The position numbers were made by a program, and so were the translations under genes. From assembly GCA_900208305.1 (NCBI GenBank), contig OAPG01000001.1, positions 1,116,001 through 1,180,000 of the forward strand: DNA of 64,000 nt, written 5' to 3'. The number at the start of each line of letters is the position of its first letter. The first letter of the stretch is position 1. Under the pieces are notes generated by a model. It made no database searches, was not told the origin of the DNA, and saw only the letters and a program-made list of their open reading frames with translations. Origin of the DNA: Melanopsichium pennsylvanicum. Lineage: Eukaryota > Basidiomycota > Ustilaginomycetes > Ustilaginales. Of the stretch, positions 53,702-64,000 are shown one piece after another.

Positions 53702-56217
53702 GTGTGACTTCGACATTCGAATGTCTCACCCAATGTGCTTGGACCCTGAGTGAAAAAAGTTGTCGAGATGCTTTATATCGCCTCTCAGCCAGATGATGTT
53801 TCGTCACTAGTGCCATGCTGGAGCGAGTTCGAATCGAGCAGTGCAGCGAAGCATGGTCCCAGTTCTGCATTGACCTCGCGCATAAAGAGCGACTTGCATG
53901 AATTGTTTGGTAGACAGCTAGCTCGCCTTCGTAATGTATAAAAGAAAGAAAGGGAGGAGATTAAAAATTGTAGCTCTTTTTTATGAGAAAAAGGAGCCAA
54001 GCGGGCTCAAGAGCCGAGACGAACACAGTCGAAGGAAGGGTCCAAGTGAGCGTAACAGAAAATCTGCTGGCAGCATGGGCGAGGAGACAAGCCTCCGAAG
54101 ATCGTCAGCCTTTTCACTCCTCCGACGAACGGGCCAACGAAGAACATCAAAGCGGAGCAAGCAGGCTCGAAACGAGATGTGTGGGCTTCAAGGTTCGTGG
54201 AAGCGAACCTTTCCAAAGCGAGCTCCGATCGACGTTTTGCGATGTGACTGTGTGAGTGGTTTCACACAGCAATCCGCCTTGAGGATATGAGAGAGTGAGA
54301 TGGAGATCGCATGCCGAGTCTCGCTCCTTCTTTGCTTTTTTTGCCATCTTATGCCAGCCTTGGCATACATTCGCCGACATAGTTCTTACAAGTTTTGGCG
54401 TTACGGAGGACAAGACTCGCAAGGCTGTGTTCGTCGGGTTGACCGCGAAAGCTGACAGTGCAGCTGTTCGATCCCTTTGTTGACACTGAGCAGCTTGAGC
54501 GAAAACGGAATGTCGCTCTAGTACGAGTCAGCAGGAGTGGGGTGCGCCTCGCTCTCTGTCAGCGTTTCTATATTCAAGGTACAGGACAAAGAACGCTGCG
54601 AGCTGGATCGGAGAAGCCGTTCGTTCCGTTCTACTGCTTTCATGGGGCCGAAAACTTCATTTTTTAATAGTGCGAGGTCTTTTGCTTTCGTCGGTCGACC
54701 AGACGGTACCCATCTTCTTGTCCTCCCTTCGCACCGCCCCTATCGGAATCACAGAATCATGGTGTCGGTTGAACAGGTCTTGTGACCCCCCGATCCATTG
54801 AATGGCTCCAAAGCCGCCTGAATTGCATCGGCTTGGATCCGAATGGTGAGAAACAGCAACATCTGCTCGTGCGACACAGACCCCTTTCGCTCTCTTCGTG
54901 GCTTTATCAGCGCGAAATGGGCTCCTCACACTGCCTGTCCCTCCCTGCCTACAGAATTCTTATACCTCTGCTCTGCTCATCTTAGGGTTCGAACGATTCC
55001 GTTCCACACTTTTCACAAAGCGCTAGCTTTTCGGGCTTGCCTTCTGCGCAGAAACACAAATTAAAGCCGACGAGTGAAATAAGAACCAAATGATGTCAAC
55101 CGCAGCTCATCATTATTTGCTTTTTTCTCGTTGGCTGGTTAGAAGACAGCGTTTTTTTCTTCTCCTTTTGTCGACACAATAATATAATTCTTTAAATCGA
55201 AAATGTATTTCTCAGCCTTTTTCAGGTCCTAACGTAGTATTGGCTGCTCTTGCCAGTTTGCGACCTTGCTGGCCTGCAGTGACGCTTCAAAGCCGCAGAC
55301 TGGCAAGGGCGCCTGTCCGCTTCCTGATCCGCTCTTTCCCTGCTCTCTCTTTGACCGACCTCAATGCCTTCCTTTCTTCCTTCCCTCTCCATTTCATCGC
55401 CGTCTGAGCAGGTCTTCAAAACCTCAGCCATAAAGCTTTCTCTAGCTTGCACGCTTTACGGCGACGTCAAGCCAGTGTAAATCGCATCACCACTCGCTCA
55501 CTACCACGCACGGCACTAGCAGTTGCGCTCAAGCAACAGTGTCTTTTCGCCAGTACGGTGTCGACTCTCGTGACATCGTCTGAAGCTGCAAGCTGCAAAG
55601 CAAGAGCGCGATCCGAAAGCAATCTTCTTCAAGAGCAAACGTAGGTCTGGTCTGCTCGCAACCGCCACCCCTGCCTCGTTCCTTCCAAGTCCGTGATTTT
55701 GCTCTACTTTTTCGGTGAGGTCTGACATAGCCTGACAATTCAATATCCCTCTACGACGTAGCGCAAACCCGAAATCCTCTCTCCTAAACTTCCCCATCCA
55801 CGATCCGGCTCGCCTTCGAATCACGAAACATCACGATCCTCACGACTCATCCCTTAAGCACCCCTCAGTAGCTACTGCTGAAGCTTCAGCTCCAGCTCCA
55901 GCTCCGACTCCACCTTGCTGCCCTCCTTCTCCAGAACAAAGAAATTCTTCGACGATCCGCTTCAACTTTCTTATGACCAAACGTCAAATCGCTTGAGCTC
56001 GACTCATTCTCGACGTCCGTCTTTCAAACGGGCACCCTGCTTCGCCATCCGGGGCTGCCAACCTTCGCAGATCTCGCTGTCTGACCCGGCCCAGCTTCTC
56101 CTCAAACGAGTCGAGTTGCCCTCCTGATCTGTTTTGCGCAGCCGATTCTGCTTTGTGAGGCTGTTTCGGAGGTCTATCGGCGCTACTGCCAATTGAGTCC
56201 TCGCGGGTAACGTCAAC

Positions 56218-58968
56218 ATGGTCGATCATCAGAATGAGGTCGGGCTTGGACTAAAAGTGGATGCAACGACTCATTTTAATGACCTAACAAACCTCGTCAC
56301 CTCTCCTAGAAATATGGTGTCCAGTACTCAATCGGATGCCGCTTCGGGTCACCAACCTCACAACGGCCTGACTCAGCAGGCTCACCTGAATACGGCTCGA
56401 GGAGTTACGTATGACACGAGCTTACACGACACGCTCTTGAAGCACGGTGCCACCGATCTCAACGTGTTCAGCGATACGCCGATTGGAGGCGACGACTCGC
56501 ACCTTGCCACTGTGACGTCGCAGGTCCAGCAGCTCGAAGGAGACGGTCAACCTCGAGAAGAAGATACTCAAGCCGCTGCTCGTCCATCAGAAGGCCTCGC
56601 GCAGGCCTTTTGCGTCGACATGGGCTCCCAGTCCAGCTCCCAAAGGACGGTTCAGGGCAACACAGACATGCACGGGTACTTCTGCTCCTCTCTTCAAGGC
56701 CCTGACTCGCAAAGGACCTTTCAAGGTCAGCCCGAAAACGAGAAAGCCACGCACTCAGCTCAGATGATGGACGACCAGGCACATGCTGTAAACGTTCAAC
56801 TCAAAACGGAGTCGTGCCCCGTTGTGGAGCGACACCAGGTGAGGTCCTATCCGTCATCACCCCCTTCGAGGCACCAGATGCTAACGCAATCGGATCTTCG
56901 CTCGTTTGAGGGTGGTGTGAAGCCTGCCGAAGGTCGCCACGTGCCCTCGCACCGGCCAAGTCACAGCCTGGGACAGGCTGCAGCTTTCATGTCAGGTGTG
57001 CCTAATCGCGAGATGTTTGCGCACAACCATGTCGTCAGTGCCCCCGTCTCACCCTCCGAGGGCTTCGGCGCAGGGCCCTTCCCCGTCCTCTTTCATTACA
57101 TGGGACAGCGGCAAGAAATCGGACCCAATCTGACAGAACACAGCCCCATGTTCAACCAAAACCATCAGATTGCTTTACGAAATCCGGGTCAGTTCTCAAG
57201 GTCGTGCGCACCGTCTATTAGATCGACATCGCCTTCGGCCAGTATGGCTTCTACCTCGATAACTTCGATCTCGCCCCTCGGCAGCGCTCGCATCAATCCT
57301 GATGGATCGTTCACATCACAGGAGACTTCATTCGATAGCCTGTCGAATGCCGCTTCTGGCTCATTCAGCCGCGCTTCATCCACCTCGGAGGACGTCTTCT
57401 CGTATGAGCTTGGCTCGCTGGGTCTTTCTTCTTCTTTGCGCATGTCCAAGCAGAAGAAGAAGCTTCTCAACATTGACCGCAAGATGATCTGCGATTACTC
57501 TGTGGCCAATCCCAACGTCAAACAGGATGCCATCGCCAACGAGTTTGGTATCGAACGCAGCACCGTCAGCAAGATCTTAAAGCAGAAGGACAAGTGGCTG
57601 GCGATCGATCCCCGAAGCGACGCGGCGAAGATTGCGAAGCATCGAGCTGTCAAGTTCCCAGCCGTTGAGGACCGTTTGACTAGATGGGTTGCTCAATCGA
57701 AGGCACAGGGAGAGCCTATTCGCGACTCTCATATTCGAACTGAAGCACTGCGTATTGCACGTGAGCTTGGTCTCGGCGAAGACAAGTTTAAGGCCTCAGG
57801 GGGTTGGATTGAGAAGTTCAGGGAACGCCATGCCATTCCGAAACCCAGCGCTGACATCCCCAGCAAGACGCCTCAGGGGTCTGAGCAGCAACGAGAACCC
57901 ATTCCTTCTTCAAGCACGGGCGCTGTAGTTCTCGCGCCTCAACCAGAGTCTCAGATAGAGTCAGCGGTCGGCTCGGCGGACATGGACGGGCAATCTCAAC
58001 CCGCTCGTCGCCAATCTGTGCGAGGAAGCAAGGCGAAAGGAACACCCCAGAAGCGGGCCAGAGACGAAGAAAAGACGCAGTTAATCCTTGGCGTGTCTCC
58101 TCTGAGTCACGACTTGGCTCGCATGCAGTTCCACCAAAATGGGGCCCCTGCATCGATGCCTGATGCTGCCTTCTTCAGACCCAACTTCTACGAAGGACAC
58201 CAGCAACTGCCGCAGCAGGCCGAGCAGCACTCTGATGTGCTACATGATGGTATTGGTATCCCTCAACAGCCTCAATTCTTGGACGATGCCGATCATGAGC
58301 GCAAGAGAAGACGAGCAATGCAGGAATTCCAAGGCCAACAGGCTGCCATGGGCCTCGGTCCCGCGATCGAGTTTCAGTTCCCAGCGCCTCAGCCTGGTGC
58401 CCCGGGTCCATCGTCTCAAATGACCATGTCTTCGCAACTCTGTCAAGCTATGAGCCAAGGAGAGACCAGTCCACAGAAAGGCAGTCCTCGAAGTCGTCGA
58501 GCGGCAGCCAAGCCTGTGGCTGCGGGACGAACGCGGCGTGGAAAGGGCCGTCTCTCCAATGCCAACCATACACCACAAACCCCATCTCCGCTGTCCATGT
58601 CACCAGCCGATGGTAGAGGAGCAGAGATCAACCTCCATGGTCTTGACCCGGCTGACGCCGAGCAGTACACTGCAGCTGCTCTCGAGCGTCTTCGAGTCTT
58701 GTCAAGCGACAAGTCGTCTATCGTGACCGCACAGCAGGCGCAACAGTCTCTGGAGACTGTGCTTAGGTTCTTGAGCGAGCAGCCAAGTGGGTTCGTGCCA
58801 ACCAACCACTTTGTTGTGTTTGGTCATCTACAGGCTAATATTGAACAGAAGATCAAGGACCATTCGAGTCAGAGTCCCGTCTCTGAGGAGTCTGGCTCTC
58901 AGCCGCATCTGGAGGACGCTACTCAGTCTTATCGCGAGGCTGTTGCTGCAAACTCTGTTGAACAGTGA
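56218..58968 (+). CDS. CENP-B-type HTH DNA-binding protein without a transposase domain
   Basis: 916 residues, no intron. A Psq/CENP-B N-terminal helix-turn-helix at about 410-465 (KQKKKLLNIDRKMICDYSV, then AIANEFGIERSTVSKILKQK) is followed by a second CENP-B/Tc5 HTH at about 486-540 (RLTRWVAQSKAQGEPIRDSH, ALRIARELGL, ASGGWIEKFRERH). These are the paired DNA-binding domains of pogo-like transposases. No DDE catalytic domain follows; the rest is Ser/Gln/Pro-rich with a basic patch near residue 600. This suggests a domesticated transposase or CENP-B-like transcription or chromatin factor. The N-terminal 400 residues are disordered. Role unknown. Confidence 0.82.
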   Translation: MVDHQNEVGLGLKVDATTHFNDLTNLVTSPRNMVSSTQSDAASGHQPHNGLTQQAHLNTARGVTYDTSLHDTLLKHGATDLNVFSDTPIGGDDSHLATVTSQVQQLEGDGQPREEDTQAAARPSEGLAQAFCVDMGSQSSSQRTVQGNTDMHGYFCSSLQGPDSQRTFQGQPENEKATHSAQMMDDQAHAVNVQLKTESCPVVERHQVRSYPSSPPSRHQMLTQSDLRSFEGGVKPAEGRHVPSHRPSHSLGQAAAFMSGVPNREMFAHNHVVSAPVSPSEGFGAGPFPVLFHYMGQRQEIGPNLTEHSPMFNQNHQIALRNPGQFSRSCAPSIRSTSPSASMASTSITSISPLGSARINPDGSFTSQETSFDSLSNAASGSFSRASSTSEDVFSYELGSLGLSSSLRMSKQKKKLLNIDRKMICDYSVANPNVKQDAIANEFGIERSTVSKILKQKDKWLAIDPRSDAAKIAKHRAVKFPAVEDRLTRWVAQSKAQGEPIRDSHIRTEALRIARELGLGEDKFKASGGWIEKFRERHAIPKPSADIPSKTPQGSEQQREPIPSSSTGAVVLAPQPESQIESAVGSADMDGQSQPARRQSVRGSKAKGTPQKRARDEEKTQLILGVSPLSHDLARMQFHQNGAPASMPDAAFFRPNFYEGHQQLPQQAEQHSDVLHDGIGIPQQPQFLDDADHERKRRRAMQEFQGQQAAMGLGPAIEFQFPAPQPGAPGPSSQMTMSSQLCQAMSQGETSPQKGSPRSRRAAAKPVAAGRTRRGKGRLSNANHTPQTPSPLSMSPADGRGAEINLHGLDPADAEQYTAAALERLRVLSSDKSSIVTAQQAQQSLETVLRFLSEQPSGFVPTNHFVVFGHLQANIEQKIKDHSSQSPVSEESGSQPHLEDATQSYREAVAANSVEQ

Positions 58969-60010
58969 AGCGGCTTCCTATGGGTCCTTGATGTCCAATG
59001 TCTACTGGTACTCTTTCCTGCGCTGTCATTCATTTCAGGCTGCACCATATAATACGCCCAAAGTTCGCGCCTCCGTCGCTTCGTCACCGTGCCTCGCTTC
59101 TCATCATCGTCCTTGCATCACCTCTCCGTCTTTTTTGTTTTTTTTGGCATCAACACTCGACATCGAGCTTGTCTCACGCCCAAAAGGTCCATGCAGACCA
59201 CAACGTAGCATTTCGGGTCATCCGAGATTCCATTCATCTAGCATCTTCAAACATTCAAGCGATCGACCATTCTCATCCAATCACTCACTAGCATTCTTTT
59301 CAGTCGTCCATCATCAACAACATCATCATTATCACTAGCATCGCATTGAACATTCTCACATTCAGTTTCCGCCACACAATCATCAGTTACGATTCCGTCA
59401 ATGATCAGCTCTATTCTGCCGTGTGATACCGCCTGTTTTGATCGTGGAAAGGATGCGAGGGCATGTTGCCCAATCACTGTGTGTCGGTTGTGGTGTGGGC
59501 AGGTCTCGCGGTTCAAGCGGAAGCCAGCCACCACTTTCTATAGCTGGGGGTGGAAGGGACGGATGTGGAGGATTCCTCGAATTTCAGGAATTTTTTTTTT
59601 TTTGAGAAATCATGCGACTTCGTGGTATACTCTACTGCACACCTGGAGTGGCTCGTGCGGGTTAACGTCACAGGGTGCGGCGAAGGCCGGCTTTTAGCAA
59701 AGTCAATCTCGGCCCTAACCGATCAAAATGTGAGAGTAGGAGCACAGCAGAGTGACGGTAGGTTGAAGGTAGTTGCTTGTCCGACGATCAGAAGAGTTAG
59801 GTTGCGGGTGCAACCCTGTGATTGAGTCACCGCCTGCCCGCTCCATCCTTCGACCACCCTTCGGGTGGATCTTCTGAGCCGCCGAGGCTGGAAGAAACGC
59901 CTATATAATAGAGGTCAATAGCCAGCTTTTCTTTAGGTTTCATCACATCGTATCGCCATTCCCAACCTAGTTTTTGTTTGGTCCCACAAAATAAGATTCT
60001 ATCCGCCACA
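58969..60010. other. Intergenic region before the MAPEG gene
   Basis: 1.04 kb, tandem arrangement. T-runs at 59132-59146 and 59590-59602. No frame with a domain was found; the plus frames at 58787-59338 and 58998-59291 are 3' flank of the previous gene. Confidence 0.45.
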
Positions 60011-60583
60011 ATGTCGATCTTCTCCGGATCCAGCGCCCTCGGCCAAGTCGCGAACTATTCCTACTACACCATCCCTGCAGCATGGATTCTTTCCATTCTT
60101 CCTCACTTCCACGCCATCGGATTGTCCAAAGGCCAGTTCAAGAACACTTCCCCCCGTCAGTTGCTTCACGACCTCATGGCCAAGAAGGACAAGACTGAGC
60201 TCGACAAGAAGATCATTCGTGCCGAATCTGCCCAGCTCAACGGCTTCGAGAACCTCGGTCTGTTTGCTTCTGCCGTCGTGGCAGCCAACATGACCGGAGT
60301 GCCTAACCACCAATTGAACCGCTTGTCTATTGGCTATTTGGCTTCCCGAGTGCTCTTCAACCTGTGAGTGAACACATGTCTAATATTGTGACACCTTTTC
60401 TTCTTCTTGCTTACTGACGTCGGCGATGCTTTCAAGGTGTATTATTTTTCTTGGTATCACGATAACAGGCTGTACATCTTTGTCACCGACGAAGCAACCG
60501 CCAACCTCCGCAGTACATCCTTCATCACAGGAGTCGGTATCATCTGGACTCTGTTTATCAAGGCCGGTCTTCGCTCCGTCTAA
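60011..60583 (+). CDS. MAPEG-family membrane protein
   Basis: 155 residues from exons 60011-60363 and 60469-60583 (GTGAGT/AACAG); the junction reads VLFNL|LYIF. MAPEG proteins are four-helix membrane enzymes, including microsomal glutathione transferases. Hydrophobic segments: IPAAWILSILPHF (about 21-33), LGLFASAVVAANMTG (about 81-95), LSIGYLASRVLFNLLYIF (104-121) and FITGVGIIWTLFI (136-148). The motif RAESAQLNGFENLGLFASAV (about 70-89) matches the family's R-A-x2-N-x2-E-N core. Fungal members of this subgroup are usually uncharacterised. Likely in the ER or another internal membrane. Confidence 0.85.
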
Positions 60584-60730
60584 GTGCAGATCGAACCAAT
60601 CTTGCTGTTGTCAAGATACACACCAACGCCATGGCTTGAAATCCCAACGTGCTCTCCATTCCGTTCCTGATAGTGCTCTGAAACTCAACGTGTCTGAATA
60701 TGATTGCAACGCAGCTTAGTGAACACGACT

Positions 60731-61810
60731 CTACACAGTCTTGATGGCTTCTGCGATAGCGTCTCCCAGCTTCTTGGTTGTGCCCTTTCCCTTCATATCG
60801 GGGGTCAACACATCAGCTCCTCCTTCGCCCAATACCTTGTCGATGGCATTCAACATGGCCTCTGCAGCTTCCCTCTCGCCAAGATGCAACAGCATCATCT
60901 GACCAGCCCAAATCATGCCTACTGGGTTTGCAATACCCTTGCCCATGATGTCGGGCGCAGAACCATGCACCGGTTCGAACAGGCTTGGGAACTTTCTCTC
61001 GGGATTGATATTCCCACTGGGCGCAATTCCGATTGTCCCGGTCACCGCCGGTCCCAGATCCGACAAGATGTCACCGTGCAAATTGGACCCTACGACCACA
61101 TCAAAGTAGCTAGGCTTAGCCACGAAATGTGCGGAAAGAATGTCGATGTGAAATTGCTCCGTTTTGACGTCCGGATAATTTTTTGCCACGTTGTGAAAGC
61201 GACTGTCCCAATAAGGCATTGTGATCTTGATGCCGTTACTCTTGGTCGCACTGGTCAATTTCTTGCGCTTTGTAGTTTGCGCTAGATCAAAAGCATATTT
61301 GAGGATTCTATCGACACCAATACGTGTCATGATGGTTTCCTGAATCACCACCTCTCTTTCAGTCCCTTCAAATATCTTTCCCCCCACTTCGCTGTACTCT
61401 CCCTCAGTATTCTCCCTGACGATCCAGAAATCGATCTTTCCCGGTTCCGCGAGCGGGCTAGGCACACCTTTGACCAATCGACATGGTCTCAGGTTCACGT
61501 ACTGATCAAAGTGCCTCCTCATCTGCAACAAACTTCCCCAAAGCGTAACGTGATCCGGATGACGTGCAGGATCGCCAACAGCGCCAAAGTAGATCGCATC
61601 AAATGGGGTCAGGATTTCGATCCAATTGTCCGGCATCATCTTTCCGTGCTTGTCATAGTAGTCGCACGAGGCAAAGTCGAATGTCTTGAAGTCCAGATGG
61701 AAGCCGAAACGCGAAGAGGTGGACTGGAGGGAGGAAAGACCAAGCGGCATGACCTCTTGGCCGATGCCGTCGCCTGGAATCACGGCAATCTTATAGGTCT
61801 TGCAGCTCAT
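60731..61810 (-). CDS. Tartrate/D-malate dehydrogenase-type enzyme (isopropylmalate DH family)
   Basis: 359 residues from the ATG at 61810 (MSCKTYKIAVIPGDGIGQEV). An upstream ATG at 61879 would add 23 unconserved residues. NAD-dependent beta-decarboxylating dehydrogenase. Motifs: GDGIGQEV; FGAVGDPARHPDHVTLWG, typical of the tartrate/D-malate branch; FDQYVNLRPCRL, substrate arginines; RENTEGEYSEVGG; LTSATKSNG; metal Asp residues in GDILSDLG; cofactor loop EPVHGSAPDI. It lacks the signatures of LeuB and isocitrate dehydrogenase. Tail to tail with the MAPEG gene and divergent from uL13m. Substrate preference (L-tartrate, D-malate or meso-tartrate) cannot be fixed from sequence. Confidence 0.85.
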   Translation of the reverse strand: MSCKTYKIAVIPGDGIGQEVMPLGLSSLQSTSSRFGFHLDFKTFDFASCDYYDKHGKMMPDNWIEILTPFDAIYFGAVGDPARHPDHVTLWGSLLQMRRHFDQYVNLRPCRLVKGVPSPLAEPGKIDFWIVRENTEGEYSEVGGKIFEGTEREVVIQETIMTRIGVDRILKYAFDLAQTTKRKKLTSATKSNGIKITMPYWDSRFHNVAKNYPDVKTEQFHIDILSAHFVAKPSYFDVVVGSNLHGDILSDLGPAVTGTIGIAPSGNINPERKFPSLFEPVHGSAPDIMGKGIANPVGMIWAGQMMLLHLGEREAAEAMLNAIDKVLGEGGADVLTPDMKGKGTTKKLGDAIAEAIKTV

Positions 61811-62291
61811 GTTGGCCGTGATAAGATGATGAGCCTGTACAGACAACGGCTCAAGAGTGTGATGGTGAGAGGGTCGCAAGAAGATGAGGAAGGGCGAGCG
61901 TCTATGGGATGAGAGAAGCTGACCAGAAAGTAGGTACAGGTTTGTGCGTAGTGGGAGTGCCGTCTGTGGGAACCTTTTGTGGATAGCCGCGATGGATTAG
62001 TGTGGGGGAACATGCGTAAGAGCGGACCATCCGGTCGGGAGGTCGCCGTGGAAAATCGCCGGTTCGAACTTTTCTTGAAGTGTCGAATCGAAACGCCGTA
62101 ACATTGTCACTTTTGCAAAATCTCGGACCCGAGGTTTGTGAGAAGGATTGCAATTTTTGGTATTCACACCGCCCAATCAAGTTGGTTTTTGTAAGCTGCT
62201 GCTCACCATCACGACCTTCTCTAACACTACAGTGGCCACATCGCTCTTACAAACAACATCAGTAACGTGAACGGAGAGGAGCCTACAGAGA
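61811..62291. other. Divergent promoter region before uL13m
   Basis: 481 bp between head-to-head genes. No repeat or extra gene stands out. Confidence 0.5.
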
Positions 62292-62929
62292 ATGTCCCAA
62301 TTTGTAGGAAACGTAAGTCTCAAAATCCAGACTCAGAACGAATAAAAGATAGTAAGGCAGTGCTAATCCCTTTCTCTTATCCTTTGCACTCACTCGAATT
62401 CGGATGCTCAACGAAACCAAACGCATCGCTTTACGAATGCTCTACGTGTATGGACACCTTCAATTCGTATATTCAGTCTACACTAGCATTCGCCAGAACA
62501 TGGCATGCAGTATCAGCAAAAGATCGAGTGCTGGGCCCCCTCGCCGTCAATATTGCCAAACTTCTTATGGGCAAGCACAAGCCTATCTATGACCAATCCA
62601 AAGATCTCGGAGATTATGTGATTGTCACTGAAGCGAAACAAGTTGTCGTCACAGGACGTAAGGCGGACCAGCGAGTGTACAGGCACCACACCATGTTTCC
62701 GGGTGGATTGAAGGAAATCAAGTACAAAGAAATGATGGAGAAGAAACCTGAAGAGATCATCAGAAAGGCTGTTAGCGGCATGTTACCTAAAAATACTTTG
62801 CGGGATAGAAGGCTGGAAAGGTTGAAGATTTTTGGTGGTGAAGAGCATCCATATGCGCAGAATGTCGTCAGGAGGTATGAGTCGGGGGCAAACAGCGTCG
62901 ATGCTTCTCAGCCCGCATCAAAAGCATAA
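62292..62929 (+). CDS. MRPL23: Mitochondrial large-subunit ribosomal protein uL13m
   Basis: 157 residues from exons 62292-62312 (seven codons, MSQFVGN) and 62477-62929; the intron has GTAAGT and ATTCAG signals. The first exon's MSQ start resembles yeast Mrpl23. Body: STLAFARTWHAVSAKDRVLG, LAVNIAKLLMGKHKPIYDQS, DYVIVTEAKQVVVTGRKADQ and AVSGMLPKNTLRDRRLERLK, the signature of uL13. It works in the mitochondrial 54S subunit. The C-terminus has a short extension after YAQNVVRRYE. No cleavable presequence is apparent. Confidence 0.88.
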
Positions 62930-63508
62930 AGTATATAGTATCGGATCGACATTCATACCGTCTTTTCTTACGGCATAACGTGATCGTAATTCTTTCTGAC
63001 ATTGCACCGTAATGACCGAAGAAGGAGCCTGAACATACATGCCCTCACCTTAAACCTCATTATCGCACATTTCTATCGTTCTGCCTTCAAGGGCATCTGT
63101 ACTTGTACCGTCACTGCCTTTCCGAAATGATCTCAAAGTAGTCATACTCGCTCACATCACAATCTGTCCAGTTGCAGACATACTTGACATCGTGTGCAGC
63201 TCCAAAATCTCCATCCAAGGAAGTTGGACTTAGGCAGCGAAGCTTGAGGTTGGTGTATTTCTTACTGCGAAATCCGGTCATCAGCGGGAATGGGCTCACT
63301 CGTGTGAGGTGGAGATTTTCTGGTTGGCGTGCCTGCCTCGCCAGGAAGCCGCCTTTGGACCCTGACACGTGGTTTTTATATGATTCAGCGAGCCTTTGTC
63401 TTGAAACAATAATCTCCTTTGGCTGCTTGCAACTTCGAATCCTGTGACCACCATCAACGTCGCCACCACACTCGTGATTGTAATAAAGCAAGAACGAAGA
63501 TAGAGAAG
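62930..63508. other. Intergenic region after uL13m
   Basis: 579 bp between the uL13m stop and the next plus-strand start. A doubtful minus-strand frame overlaps it (63111-63542, listed separately). Confidence 0.45.
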
Positions 63509-63542
63509 ATGTTTCCAATACAATCCATCGCCTCATCTTCAC
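63111..63542 (-). CDS. Doubtful hypothetical protein
   Basis: 143 codons on the minus strand. The second half reads like a real protein (GFRSKKYTNLKLRCLSPTS, then KYVCNWTDCDVSEYDYFEII) and has paired cysteines. The start overlaps the beginning of the right-edge gene by 34 bp. I recognise no family and cannot exclude a chance frame or a missed intron. Confidence 0.25.
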   Translation of the reverse strand: MKMRRWIVLETSSLSSFLLYYNHECGGDVDGGHRIRSCKQPKEIIVSRQRLAESYKNHVSGSKGGFLARQARQPENLHLTRVSPFPLMTGFRSKKYTNLKLRCLSPTSLDGDFGAAHDVKYVCNWTDCDVSEYDYFEIISERQ

Positions 63543-64000
63543 GGTTGACTCTCAGCCGCAGTTTCGAATTGACAACCACCATTCGTCAGCTCCACAACTC
63601 AAATCGAGTACAATGGTCTTTGATGAGCTTTTTCTCACGCAACTCCCAATTTTACGATCTTGCATCGAAAGATTCTTTCAGCACTATACAGAAATCTTAT
63701 CAGACACCTTCCATAACTATTTCTACGACAAATGTATACGCGAACCCAAAAGCAAATCAAGCAGCATTCAACACCAACACAATTCCAAACCCAATCACCA
63801 AAGTAACAGCTTCGTACGACCACACAACAGCTACTTCCACAATAACAAATGTAGTGCGACAAGTTGAAGCGCAAAAGAAAGCACAAGCGGCAGATTTTAG
63901 GGGCAAAATGCTGGCTCGCGATCAGGAACTTCTAGCCAAACTTCTAGATCGAGAAGGTGGATCTGCAGGAGTCTCGATCGTCAATGGTTCTTACGAGGAA
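63509..64000 (+). CDS. N-terminus of a putative mitochondrial protein, cut by the right edge
   Basis: A frame open from ATG 63509 to the right edge, 164 residues so far. The N-terminus MFPIQSIASSSRLTLSRSFE and ELTTTIRQLHNSNRVQWS is rich in Ser, Arg and hydroxyl residues and has no acid in the first 19 residues, fitting a mitochondrial presequence. The middle is Thr/Asn-rich (ATSTITNVVRQVEAQKKAQA) and then turns helical and charged (FRGKMLARDQELLAKLLDRE), suggesting a coiled coil. Family unknown. Absence of any stop over 492 bp and this biased composition support a real gene. Confidence 0.6.
   Translation, partial: MFPIQSIASSSRLTLSRSFELTTTIRQLHNSNRVQWSLMSFFSRNSQFYDLASKDSFSTIQKSYQTPSITISTTNVYANPKANQAAFNTNTIPNPITKVTASYDHTTATSTITNVVRQVEAQKKAQAADFRGKMLARDQELLAKLLDREGGSAGVSIVNGSYEE

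Larger units (their letters stand above)
52829..56217. other. 3.4-kb gene-free region upstream of the CENP-B HTH gene
   Basis: The longest stretch without a convincing gene. It contains a perfect inverted repeat (53391-53418), an A/T-rich simple repeat (53661-53701), an AT-rich segment at about 55080-55210, and CT-rich leader DNA from about 55300 to 56215. The small frames here do not show domains. It may hold a long leader, an unrecognised intron-rich gene or a non-coding RNA. Confidence 0.45.

Overview
The window is nuclear DNA of a basidiomycete fungus, most likely a smut (Ustilaginales); this placement is an inference. The genes are long and mostly intronless or carry one to three short GT-AG introns, promoters are CT-rich, and the families are typically fungal (Zn(II)2Cys6 regulator, Rds1-like ferritin fold, Mit_KHE1, Nbl1/borealin, Dbf4/Dfp1). 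About 20 protein-coding genes are supported, plus one complete LTR retrotransposon, two genes cut by the window edges and a few weak candidates. I found no rRNA gene, complete tRNA gene or CRISPR array.

Layout. 1-3.1 kb: the 5' end of an unknown coiled-coil gene and the ARF1 GTPase (both minus). 4.9-9.9 kb: a full-length Ty1/copia retrotransposon with LTRs I read as identical and a 5-bp target duplication. 11-20.4 kb: an unknown Ser/Pro-rich protein, the Dbf4 subunit of the S-phase kinase DDK, a borealin/Nbl1 chromosomal-passenger protein and a mitochondrial K+/H+-exchange-related protein. 20.6-33.6 kb: a DUF952 protein, the Ski2 RNA helicase, an unknown Ser-rich protein, an Rds1-like secreted protein, a conserved fungal protein and a small coiled-coil protein resembling Tma17/Adc17. 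34.6-48.5 kb: a class II aldolase/adducin protein, a Cti6-like PHD protein, an Ash1-like SET methyltransferase and a Zn2Cys6 transcription factor. 48.9-64 kb: mitochondrial malate dehydrogenase, ribosomal protein eL8, a CENP-B-type HTH protein, a MAPEG membrane protein, a tartrate/D-malate dehydrogenase-type enzyme, mitochondrial ribosomal protein uL13m and the start of a putative mitochondrial protein.

Most genes are unrelated housekeeping or regulatory functions. Loose themes are chromosome duplication and segregation (Dbf4, Nbl1), chromatin and transcription control (Cti6-like, Ash1-like, Zn2Cys6, CENP-B HTH) and mitochondrial function (Mdh1, uL13m, Mit_KHE1).

The most striking structure is in the retrotransposon. 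The 20 bases directly after the 5' LTR are complementary to nucleotides 21-40 of a lysine tRNA with anticodon CUU, which implies half-tRNA priming. The complement of the remaining half of what looks like the same tRNA (nucleotides 41-76, including the post-transcriptional CCA) sits twice in tandem inside each LTR. The two parts join at nucleotides 40/41 into a perfectly paired anticodon stem. Gag and Pol share one frame, split by a single UAG, and the first downstream ATG lies after the protease active site, so Pol would need readthrough or the copy is a recent nonsense mutant.
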